Shown one piece after another: positions 35,122 to 43,096 of a stretch of 64,000 nt of DNA. The notes beneath the pieces were generated by a model. The model saw only the letters and a list, made by a program, of their open reading frames with translations, was not told where the DNA came from and did no database searches. The translations under genes and the position numbers were made by a program. Source of the DNA: Mucilaginibacter saanensis (lineage in GTDB: Bacteria > Bacteroidota > Bacteroidia > Sphingobacteriales > Sphingobacteriaceae). The stretch's first letter is position 1. The number at the start of each line of letters is the position of its first letter. The stretch lies in the NCBI RefSeq assembly GCF_014200575.1, contig NZ_JACHBZ010000001.1:310001-374000 (forward strand). Direction: 5' to 3'.

Positions 35122-36710
35122 ACAAATAAATTAATTATACTACCTGCAAAACCCAGTGCCAGTAAGCCTAACAATAACCAGGTGGTTTTTACCTGTCTTT
35201 TTACAAAATAATACACCAAAAAGGTAAGTCCGAGTGGTATCATGGCTGGTACAATTTGATCCAGTATGCTTTGAACACTAACTACCGATGAAGATGAGCC
35301 AATATGCAGCGGTGTTTTAATATTCATAAGTGTGGCCGGCATAGCCCCCACCACCATTAAACCCAGTATGGCTGCACCCGAAGTAAGTTTATCCATCACA
35401 TTGCTTTTGCTCAGGTTTTGTAAAAATTTAGTACCCGCATTGTAGCCTATAAAGGTTAAATTATATCGAAGTAATAAGTGGGGTACATTAAATATCAGTA
35501 AAAAAAGTAGCGGGCCTAATACGTTGCCCTTAATAGCCAGCGAAGTGCCCACGCCGGCCGCAATTACTTTAAATGTTCCCCAAAACAGGGAATCGAACAC
35601 ACCGGCCAGTGGTCCCATTAAGCCCAGTTTTACCGAGCTGATTGATTCCTGGTCAAAATCTTGATCCCGGGCGTTTTGTTCCTCCATAGCGGCAGTAATG
35701 CCAATGATGAGTGTAGAGCCATACGGGCTGGTATTGAACAATTGTAAATGCCGCCTGAGTGCAGCGGCCATGTCTTGCTTATTATGATATAGCTTTTTTA
35801 GTACGGGAATAATAGCAAAGGCGAACCCGGTGTTTTGCCAGGTTTCAAAGTTAAAGTTGGCTTCCAGTGTTAGCGACCTGAAAAATAGTTTACGCAAGGT
35901 GCCTTTGCTTAATTGATGCTGCGGCTCAATCGGCTGGGTTTCGGCGGGCGCATCTTCAAAGTCAAAATCATCATTGTTAGCTGCAACAGGTTTTGGAGTT
36001 TGTTGTGTAACAATGAGCGCTATAATAACCCCTAAACCGCCAATGGCAATGATCGGGAGTTTTAGATAAGCGGCCAGCATAAATCCGAGGAAAAAGTACG
36101 GAGCCACCCTTTTGTTGAACATCAGGTTCATGAGCAGCGCAAAACCCAGCGCGGGCAGCATATTACCTGCCACCTGCAGGCCCGATTGTACCCAGGCGGG
36201 TATCAGGTCAAGGAATGACCGGATGGCTGTTGAACCCAGTTCCAACGCTAAAAAGATAATGATACCCATGAGCAGGGGTTTTAATAACCCCGATAGGATA
36301 TGCAGCCGCTGAATGCCTTTATAGTTACCCTCCTGCGCATATTGATTGAATTGCTTATTGAACACCGCCCTGAACACAAATAACCCGCTGATCACCATTT
36401 CGGAAAGGATGGAAATGGGTACAGCTAAAGCCAGCGCAATGGCTGGCCCCTTATGCGACATGATGGCAAATGCTGTTCCCAGCACGCCGCCGGTAATAAT
36501 ATCGGGCGGAATGGCGGCGCCTACCTTAATGTTGCCTATAAAAATTAACTCCAATGTGGCACCTATCATTACACCCTGGTTAACATCGCCCAATACTAAA
36601 CCCACCAATGGCCCCAAAACCAGCGGGCGGCTCAGCAGCGTTGTTCCCAGGAAATCCTCAAAATGTCCAAAAACGGCTATGAGCGTAAGTAACAGGTAAG
36701 TTATCAGCAC
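35118..36710 (-). CDS. PTS mannose/fructose/sorbose-family IIC-IID fusion permease
   Basis: A 530-residue protein joining the two membrane subunits of a mannose-family PTS permease that are separate proteins in the classical systems. Residues 1-235 are IIC-like (GRPLVLGPLVG-like start LSRPLVLGPLVGLVLGDVNQ, several membrane helices). An acidic linker (NNDDFDFEDAPAE) at about 240-265 leads to a IID domain (LSKGTLRKLFFRSLTLEANF, then FNTSPYGSTLIIGITAAMEE, GLMGPLAGVFDSLFWG) running to the C-terminus. The start is GTG at 36710. It imports and phosphorylates a hexose or hexosamine together with the IIA and IIB proteins upstream. Confidence 0.9.
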   Translation of the reverse strand: MLITYLLLTLIAVFGHFEDFLGTTLLSRPLVLGPLVGLVLGDVNQGVMIGATLELIFIGNIKVGAAIPPDIITGGVLGTAFAIMSHKGPAIALALAVPISILSEMVISGLFVFRAVFNKQFNQYAQEGNYKGIQRLHILSGLLKPLLMGIIIFLALELGSTAIRSFLDLIPAWVQSGLQVAGNMLPALGFALLMNLMFNKRVAPYFFLGFMLAAYLKLPIIAIGGLGVIIALIVTQQTPKPVAANNDDFDFEDAPAETQPIEPQHQLSKGTLRKLFFRSLTLEANFNFETWQNTGFAFAIIPVLKKLYHNKQDMAAALRRHLQLFNTSPYGSTLIIGITAAMEEQNARDQDFDQESISSVKLGLMGPLAGVFDSLFWGTFKVIAAGVGTSLAIKGNVLGPLLFLLIFNVPHLLLRYNLTFIGYNAGTKFLQNLSKSNVMDKLTSGAAILGLMVVGAMPATLMNIKTPLHIGSSSSVVSVQSILDQIVPAMIPLGLTFLVYYFVKRQVKTTWLLLGLLALGFAGSIINLFV

Positions 36711-36717
36711 TTGATAT

Positions 36718-37188
36718 TTAAATTAGGGTTTCAATCATCACCTTTTTATCGGTAGGTACTTGTCTTACCTCCAGCTCAAGGCCTTTGGCGAGCATGGTTT
36801 TTATAACTGCAACATCATCATCAGTAAGGGCAATGGCTTTGGCTATGGAGCGGGCACCCTCTTTGGTACGGATACCACCAAAATTGATGCTCTGGATCTC
36901 ACTCACCTCAGTAGCCAGTGCGGCTGCATCCTTTACCGAGTTTACCAGGATCAGGATCTTAAAATTCTGGCTGCGTTGGTCCTTTAAAAAGATAATAGCA
37001 TCGGCCAGTGATTTAATCAACAGTTTAGCCGAGGCGGGTTTGGCCAAACCGAGTGTCATTCTCATAAAGTCGTCATTAGCCGCTTTGTCATTGGCCACTA
37101 TCAGGCAATCGGCGTTTAGGGCGGGTGTCCAGGTCATGGCAACCTGCCCGTGTACCAGTCTGTCGTCAATGCGGGTTAGCTTAATCAT
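36718..37188 (-). CDS. PTS mannose/fructose/sorbose-family IIB subunit
   Basis: A 156-residue cytoplasmic protein that carries phosphate on His13 (RIDDRLVHGQV) and hands it to the sugar bound in the IIC-IID permease. The rest follows the family (CLIVANDKAANDDFMRMTL, INFGGIRTKEGARSIAKAI). It overlaps IIA by 8 bases and precedes IIC-IID by 7 bases. In many relatives IIA and IIB are one protein; here they are separate. Confidence 0.93.
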   Translation of the reverse strand: MIKLTRIDDRLVHGQVAMTWTPALNADCLIVANDKAANDDFMRMTLGLAKPASAKLLIKSLADAIIFLKDQRSQNFKILILVNSVKDAAALATEVSEIQSINFGGIRTKEGARSIAKAIALTDDDVAVIKTMLAKGLELEVRQVPTDKKVMIETLI

Positions 37189-37588
37189 TTTGCTGCTGTG
37201 TTATTAGTTTATTTACATATACCATTTGCTCTTTTGCGCTGGCAAGAGCGCTTTCTATTACCTCAATAACCGGGGTATCTGCATCGCCCAAGATGATCTC
37301 TATCACCAGGGGCAGGTTAAAGCCCGATACGATGTGCACATTTTGGCGCAATGCCTCCCGCATCATGATGTTATTTACGCTGCCGCCCAGTAAGTCGGTA
37401 AAAATCACCAGTTCATCATTAGTGTTAACATGGGTTAAAACAGCGGCCAGCTCATCTTCTACCGTGATTTGTTCATCAAGGTAGGCTTGTATCAGGAACA
37501 CATGGTCTGTTTGACCAATAATCATATCCAATGATGAGTTTATCCCTTTTGCAAAAGCGCCATGCGTGGCTATTAAGAATTTTCTCAT
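37181..37588 (-). CDS. PTS mannose-family IIA subunit
   Basis: A 135-residue protein receiving phosphate from HPr on His9 (LIATHGAFAKGI). LVIFTDLLGGSVNNIMMREA and VSGFNLPLVIEIIL are typical of the mannose-type IIA fold. It is the first gene of the six-gene operon IIA-IIB-IICD-ptsI-ptsH-nagB. Its upstream region holds palindromes and the shared operator motif. Confidence 0.93.
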   Translation of the reverse strand: MRKFLIATHGAFAKGINSSLDMIIGQTDHVFLIQAYLDEQITVEDELAAVLTHVNTNDELVIFTDLLGGSVNNIMMREALRQNVHIVSGFNLPLVIEIILGDADTPVIEVIESALASAKEQMVYVNKLITQQQND

Positions 37589-37670
37589 AGTAACGTTTAT
37601 AAAATGCCATTCAGCTAAACCCTGTCAAAAGGATTACACTGTTAAGGCCGGTAATCAAAAACTATAAAAA

Positions 37671-37687
37671 ACAGGCGCCTGTACAGG
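37671..37687. promoter_or_regulatory. overlapping palindromes upstream of the PTS operon
   Basis: ACAGGCGCCTGT (37671-37682) and CCTGTACAGG (37678-37687) are both perfect palindromes sharing five bases, in an otherwise AT-rich region 83 bases before IIA. This looks like a dimeric or tetrameric repressor operator. Confidence 0.45.
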
Positions 37688-37754
37688 CTGGCCCACTTAG
37701 GTTATAACACTTTGCAAGTATGCTATAAAGTTAAGCCATTTTATATTTTTCATG

Positions 37755-37771
37755 CACTACATTACCACTAC
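37755..37771 (+). promoter_or_regulatory. shared operator motif, site A1
   Basis: CACTACATTACCACTAC: the hexamer CACTAC repeated directly at an 11-bp period. It is the perfect inverted copy of the 17 bases at 37933-37949. Related sites are at 47481, 48402 and 53320. Confidence 0.6.
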
Positions 37772-37932
37772 TAAAGCTGTAAAAAAGAGGCTATATGTGG
37801 TTTTAAACAAGTATAAATGGGCAGGACTAACACTACATCAAAAACATGGCATAAAGTGGATACCGGTGATCCAGGCGCAAACGGCGATACTGATTGTAAC
37901 TAATTTGATATAATACCTCAATGTTTAATAAG

Positions 37933-37949
37933 GTAGTGGTAATGTAGTG
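37933..37949 (-). promoter_or_regulatory. shared operator motif, site A2
   Basis: GTAGTGGTAATGTAGTG, the exact reverse complement of site A1, 119 bases before the GH55-like start and reading towards the PTS operon. Confidence 0.6.
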
Positions 37950-38067
37950 TTGCTAAAATAGTAAGTGGCAAAACTAATAGTGAATTTTGTTTTGAACGGT
38001 CAAACGGCGTAAACGATGCCGTTGTACTTAAATATTTATAATACCTTATCTAAAAACTAATTATACC

Positions 38068-41049
38068 GTGAAGAAACTTTTGTTATTAGCTGTGCTCGTA
38101 TTGTTAACACCTATAATATGTTGGGGAAAGCCCCCGGCAGATGGAACAGTGTTTGGAGATAGCAAATCCTTTTATGAGCAGCGTTTGGATGATAAAGACG
38201 CCGTTTATTTTACTACAGATAAATACCCCGTTAAAACCGATGGCAAAACTGATGTATCTGATGCCCTGCAACAGGCCATTGCCGACGTAAAGGATAAAAA
38301 TAATTTTGGCGTACTGTTTATCCCCGAAGGAAAGTATCTGATTAGCAAAACCATATTTGTGCCCCGCGGCGTGCGCCTGATTGGATATGGCAAAAAACGA
38401 CCGGTGATTATACTGGCTAAAAATTCTCCGGGTTTTCAGGTGGCCGATACCACTGATAAGGGTAAGGCTAAATACATGTTCTGGTTTGTAAATAATATAA
38501 GCAAACCAGGAGAGGAGGTAGCTGACGCGGGAGCATCTACCTTTTACAGCGCACTATCAAACATCAACCTTAAAATTGAGGATGGCAACCCGGTGGCCGT
38601 AGCCCTGCGTACACACCTTGCACAACACAGCTTTATTGCTCATGCCGATATTGATGCCGGTAAAGGCAAAGCCGGAATGTTTGATGTAGGTAACGAGATG
38701 GAGGACGTTCGCTTTTTTAATGGCGATTATGGCATATACACTACCAAGCCATCACCGGGCTGGCAGTTTATGATGGTGGACACTTATTTTGAGGGCCAGC
38801 GTAAAGCCGCCATCCGCACACAGGAGGCAGGACTTACCATTGTGCGCATGAGTGTTAAAAATGTGCCTGTGGTGATAGACATCAACCCCAATTATCATGA
38901 AAAACTGTTTATAGAGGATAGCCGTTTTGACCATGTAAGCGGCCCGGCCATCATCATTAGTAATGAAGATAATGCTTTTAACCAGATCAGTTTGCGTAAT
39001 GTAGATTGCCGTGATGTAAAAGTGCTGGCCAGCTATCGCCGGAGTAACACCCAAACCAATGGCGATGGAGGCATTTACAAGGTGAAAAACTTTATTTATG
39101 GCCTGCAAATGGATGGCCTCAATGCCGATCCTGTTTACAAGACCATTAAAGAACTTCAGCCGCTTGCTGCTTTTCCGCCGCCGGCCAAAAAGGACATTCC
39201 GGATTTCCCGGCGATAAATACCTGGGTAAACCTGCAAACGCTGGGAGCTAAAGGTGACGGCGAAACTGATGATACCAAAGCCATACAGGATGCTATTGAT
39301 AAATATCCTTCCATTTACCTGCCATCGGGCCGGTACCGCATTACCCAAACCTTAAAGTTAAAGCCCTATACGGTATTGATTGGCCTTAACCCTATATCTA
39401 CGCAAATATTGTTGAAGGACAATACCCAGGCCTTTGGCGGTTTCGGCGGGCCGAAACCGATGATTGAGAGTAGTAAGGGCGGCGCTAATATTGTTACAGG
39501 TATCGGTATTTCATCAGGTCGTATTAACCCGAGGGCGGTAGCTTGTAAATGGATGGCAGGCGAAAACTCCTATCTGAACGATGTGAAGTTTTTAGGCGGT
39601 CACGGTGGTATGAATAAACCCGGTGAGCAGGCCGGATCAGGTTTATATAAAGGGAATGATAGCGACATGTGGGATACACAGTACTGGAGCCTTTGGATAA
39701 CTGATGGTGGCGGCGGTACTTTTAAAAATATCTGGTCGGCCAATACTTATGCTACTGCGGGGGCTTATATTTCTAACACTGCTACCCCCGGACGTATTTA
39801 CGCCCTGTCTGTTGAGCACCATGTTCGTAACGAAGTAAGATTTAACCAAGTAACCAACTGGAAAGTGTATGCCCTGCAACTGGAAGAGGAAAGCCGGGAG
39901 AGTACCGAATGCCAGCCGCTGGAACTGGAAAATTGTACCGATATGACCTTTGCCAACCTCTACATGTTCAGGGTAATCAGGGTGGTTAAGCCGTATCCGT
40001 ACTCCATCCGCAGTTGGAACAACAAAAATGTAGAACTGCTGAACGTGCATAATTACAGTCAGATCAAATATACCACTACCGATGCGCTGTATGATATTGG
40101 TACCAATACCACAGTTAGGCCATGGGAGTTTACCAGATTGGTGGTCAACAGCGCTGCCACAACAAGCGAGCAGCCTGCTCAGGCTAACATACAAAAACTG
40201 GCATCGGGTTTTGAGTTTGCCAATAGCGTTTGTACCGACAGCAAAGGCAACGCTTACTTTAGCGAGGCTCGCATGAAACGCATTTATAAATGGGATACGA
40301 CTACTAAAACTATCAGTTTACTTGCTGATTATCCATGGGAGCCACTTTCGCTGGCGTGTGATAAAAATGATAGCCTACTGGTTGTTTTTAAATATGTACC
40401 CAAGCCCGGTTACCTGGTCGATGGTAAGCCAGAGGTATTTAATAACCCGCCGGATGCGGCAGGCACTTCCTTTAGTGGCTGGGGCAATTCAGGGTTTGGT
40501 AGCTTGGTTTACTCGGTAAATACCAGCAATCCTGATAAAAGTATCCGGTTGTTAAAGAAAGAACCAATGCCTACCGGGAAAACTATTTTTCAGGCACTTT
40601 ACCCGGCACACCGCTGGCGCGATTATCATGACTTTAACACCGTATCGGTGAACAAACCAACCGAATGCTGGGTAGCACCTGATGGTGTTACCATTATCCC
40701 TGCCGTGTATGACATGGCCCGTTCAACCGCATTGGTTGCGGCTTATCCGGGCAAGCCTGTTTATACTACCGATGAATATGATAAACGTACCGTGCAGCTT
40801 GACGTAAGTAAAGACGGCTACCTGGGCAGCCTGAAATACTTTGCCGAAAGAGGAGAATTTGCTTCGGCGGTTGATGCCAGTGGTAACGTGTACATAGCCG
40901 ATGGGCAGATATATGTATATAACAGCGTCGGGAAACAAACCGGCCTTATCAAAGTACCTGAGCGCCCAACAGGAGTTGCTTTCAGTCCGGATGGTAAAAC
41001 GCTGTATGTTACCGGGCATAATGCTTTGTATGCCATAGCCATAAATTGA
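38068..41049 (+). CDS. GH55-like/pectate-lyase-fold protein fused to an SMP-30-like propeller
   Basis: A 993-residue secreted protein. After a signal peptide (LLLLAVLVLLTPIICWG) come two right-handed beta-helix modules, each opening with the pectate-lyase-superfamily start: TDGKTDVSDALQQAIAD at about 57-73 and GAKGDGETDDTKAIQDAIDK at about 393-412. A tandem of this kind is characteristic of GH55 exo-beta-1,3-glucanases and GH28-related proteins. From about residue 715 a gluconolactonase/SMP-30-like beta-propeller follows (ANSVCTDSKGNAYFSEA, ASAVDASGNVYIADGQIYVY, GVAFSPDGKTLYVTG). The fusion is unusual. The start is GTG at 38068. It is first of the group GH55-like, GH9, thioredoxin. Catalytic residues could not be assigned by eye. 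Confidence 0.8.
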   Translation: MKKLLLLAVLVLLTPIICWGKPPADGTVFGDSKSFYEQRLDDKDAVYFTTDKYPVKTDGKTDVSDALQQAIADVKDKNNFGVLFIPEGKYLISKTIFVPRGVRLIGYGKKRPVIILAKNSPGFQVADTTDKGKAKYMFWFVNNISKPGEEVADAGASTFYSALSNINLKIEDGNPVAVALRTHLAQHSFIAHADIDAGKGKAGMFDVGNEMEDVRFFNGDYGIYTTKPSPGWQFMMVDTYFEGQRKAAIRTQEAGLTIVRMSVKNVPVVIDINPNYHEKLFIEDSRFDHVSGPAIIISNEDNAFNQISLRNVDCRDVKVLASYRRSNTQTNGDGGIYKVKNFIYGLQMDGLNADPVYKTIKELQPLAAFPPPAKKDIPDFPAINTWVNLQTLGAKGDGETDDTKAIQDAIDKYPSIYLPSGRYRITQTLKLKPYTVLIGLNPISTQILLKDNTQAFGGFGGPKPMIESSKGGANIVTGIGISSGRINPRAVACKWMAGENSYLNDVKFLGGHGGMNKPGEQAGSGLYKGNDSDMWDTQYWSLWITDGGGGTFKNIWSANTYATAGAYISNTATPGRIYALSVEHHVRNEVRFNQVTNWKVYALQLEEESRESTECQPLELENCTDMTFANLYMFRVIRVVKPYPYSIRSWNNKNVELLNVHNYSQIKYTTTDALYDIGTNTTVRPWEFTRLVVNSAATTSEQPAQANIQKLASGFEFANSVCTDSKGNAYFSEARMKRIYKWDTTTKTISLLADYPWEPLSLACDKNDSLLVVFKYVPKPGYLVDGKPEVFNNPPDAAGTSFSGWGNSGFGSLVYSVNTSNPDKSIRLLKKEPMPTGKTIFQALYPAHRWRDYHDFNTVSVNKPTECWVAPDGVTIIPAVYDMARSTALVAAYPGKPVYTTDEYDKRTVQLDVSKDGYLGSLKYFAERGEFASAVDASGNVYIADGQIYVYNSVGKQTGLIKVPERPTGVAFSPDGKTLYVTGHNALYAIAIN

Positions 41050-41251
41050 TCAATAAATTAGCTTACGTGCAGGAGAAAAGAATTGAAAAAAGAGAAATAT
41101 TGGTCTTAGTGCGAATTAACTGTTGAGAGGGGAGCAAGGTGTGTTTTGTAAGCGGATATGGGCACACCACTGGCTGTATACAGCCAGGCACCTCCTTTCA
41201 AGAGGTAAGTTTAAAAACTGTAAATTTATATTAACCTTAATATACCCCGAT

Positions 41252-43081
41252 ATGATCAAAACTTCACGCAGATTTTTAACCCTGTTGATAGCCTCGCTCC
41301 CTGTTGCTGTTATGGCGCAAAAGATAAAGGTGGTAACCAACCAGGTAGGTTATGAGGATAGTCAATCCAAAAAAGCTATTGTGGTTACAAATAAGCCATA
41401 TCCCATTACTGCTTTTACTTTGGTTGACGCCGACGGTAAGCCAGTATTTAACGGGAAAACCCTTTACAGCGGTAAAGTGCCCGGCTGGAAGAGCAGGGAG
41501 TTTTATACCCTTGATTTTAGCGGTTTCAGTACCGACGGTACTTATCACATAGAGGTGGCGATGCCCGGAAAAAAATTAAGTTCCTATCCGTTTAAGATCG
41601 GAAAGAATATGCTGGAACAGGCTACCTTATCAGATATTGTATATTATTTTAAAGGGCAGCGCAGTGCGGGCGAAATTGATAAGGCAGATCATCACCTGTT
41701 ATTGGCGGGTAAAACTACCGATACTGTTGATGCTCACGGCGGGTGGTATGATGCCACCGGCGATTATGGCAAACATTTTTCGCACCTGTCGTTCTCCAAT
41801 TATTTTAATCCGCAGCAGATACCGCTGGTAGTTTGGAGCTTGTTGAAAACCAAGGAGCTGCTTGACAAAAAAACAACTACGGATTTCAGGCAGATCAATC
41901 GCCGCATTTTGGATGAAGCTACTTATGGCGCTGACTACCTGGTGCGTATGCAAGTAAAAAATGGATCCTTCTACCGTTCGGTTTCGGGACCCGGCCCGGG
42001 GAAACTGGCTAAGGACCGTGTGATACAACCGGATGAGGGTTCTTATCGTATCAAAAAAACAAAAGATTCGCCGTTTACTACTAATCGCGAAAATACCAAC
42101 TGGCACCGCTATCAAAGCAGTTACCGCTCTGGAGGAGGGATGGCTATTGCGGCGCTGGCTATGGCCTCAACCCTGAAAGTTAACGGTGATTTTACCGGCG
42201 AACAATATTTGCAGGCTGCTGAAAAAGCATTCAGTTTCCTGGAAGCTAACAATAAACTCATGGACTTTGATGGGCATGAGAATATCCTTGATGATTACTG
42301 TGCGCTGAGTGCAGCTACCGAACTTTATAAAGCCACCAAAAAGCCTGAATACTTAAGTGCAGCCAATAAACGTGCGGGCAATATAGTAAGCCGCCTTACC
42401 ACCTGGAAAAGTTACCAAAACTATTGGAAGGCTGATAGTACCGACCGGCCTTTTTTCCATCCCTCGGATGCCGGTTTGCCGGTGGTGAGCCTGACTTATT
42501 TTTATCCTTATGCCGATGCAAATATGCAGGCATCCATCAAAAAAGCCATTCGTGCGTCGTTTGATTTTGAGCTGAAGGTAACCCATGAGGTAAATAATCC
42601 TTTTGGTTACAGCAGGCAGTTGGTACAGGATACTTTGGGTAACCGCCGTACATCTTTCTTCTTTCCGCAGGGCAGCGATGCCTCGCCGTGGTGGCAGGGC
42701 GAAAATGCCCGCCTGAGTTCTATGGCTACCGCCGCGCGATTGGCTGCCGGCTTATTTGCTGACGATAGGGCGTATCATGATAAACTGGAAACTTTTGCCG
42801 TTGATCAGCTGAACTGGATATTAGGGCTTAATCCTTTTGATGCCAGTATGCTGCAGGGAACCGGACACAATAACCCGGCTTATGGTTTCTTTGGCACGTT
42901 TGAGTATACCAATGCTCCCGGAGGTATTGTAAATGGCATAACAGGCGGTCTTAATGATGAGAATGATATCGATTTTAATTTATCATACGCGCAAATACAT
43001 AAGGATTATGACTGGCGCTGGGCCGAACAATGGCTGCCGCATACCGCGTGGTACCTGTTGGCTGTGGCTGTACATGAATAA
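41252..43081 (+). CDS. glycoside hydrolase family 9 protein with Ig-like N-terminal domain
   Basis: A 609-residue secreted inverting beta-glycosidase. A signal peptide ends at VAVMAQ, an Ig-like cellulase N-terminal domain spans about 22-105 (VVTNQVGYEDSQSKKAIVV), and the (alpha/alpha)6 GH9 barrel follows. The catalytic base region is HGGWYDATGDYGKHF; the C-terminal acid is the Glu of DWRWAEQWLPH; LNPFDASMLQGTGHNNPAYG is the conserved GH9 loop. GH9 enzymes act on cellulose, mixed-linkage glucan, xyloglucan or, in exo-beta-glucosaminidase members, chitobiose-type substrates. The ATG at 41252 starts the signal peptide; the longer frame from 41123 does not. It is 15 bases before the thioredoxin gene. 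Confidence 0.9.
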   Translation: MIKTSRRFLTLLIASLPVAVMAQKIKVVTNQVGYEDSQSKKAIVVTNKPYPITAFTLVDADGKPVFNGKTLYSGKVPGWKSREFYTLDFSGFSTDGTYHIEVAMPGKKLSSYPFKIGKNMLEQATLSDIVYYFKGQRSAGEIDKADHHLLLAGKTTDTVDAHGGWYDATGDYGKHFSHLSFSNYFNPQQIPLVVWSLLKTKELLDKKTTTDFRQINRRILDEATYGADYLVRMQVKNGSFYRSVSGPGPGKLAKDRVIQPDEGSYRIKKTKDSPFTTNRENTNWHRYQSSYRSGGGMAIAALAMASTLKVNGDFTGEQYLQAAEKAFSFLEANNKLMDFDGHENILDDYCALSAATELYKATKKPEYLSAANKRAGNIVSRLTTWKSYQNYWKADSTDRPFFHPSDAGLPVVSLTYFYPYADANMQASIKKAIRASFDFELKVTHEVNNPFGYSRQLVQDTLGNRRTSFFFPQGSDASPWWQGENARLSSMATAARLAAGLFADDRAYHDKLETFAVDQLNWILGLNPFDASMLQGTGHNNPAYGFFGTFEYTNAPGGIVNGITGGLNDENDIDFNLSYAQIHKDYDWRWAEQWLPHTAWYLLAVAVHE

Positions 43082-43096
43082 TAAAATTCAAAAACC

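Larger units (their letters stand above)
37589..38067. other. divergent control region between the PTS operon and the GH55-like gene
   Basis: A 479-base gene-free stretch. It contains overlapping palindromes (37671-37687), two full copies of a 17-bp direct-repeat motif in inverted orientation (37755-37771 and 37933-37949), and a degenerate half copy at 37831 (CACTACATCA). CAAAACTA at 37969-37976 would be a -7 element on the minus strand (TAGTTTTG), about 370 bases before IIA. No clear plus-strand promoter consensus was found. Confidence 0.6.

Noticed and set aside
34433..35134. A 233-codon open frame on the plus strand
   Set aside because: It is antisense to ptsI, whose active sites are intact; its Ser/Ile-rich composition is that of a shadow frame.
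38752..39348. A 198-codon frame on the minus strand
   Set aside because: It is antisense to the GH55-like gene and has no protein-like features or upstream signals.
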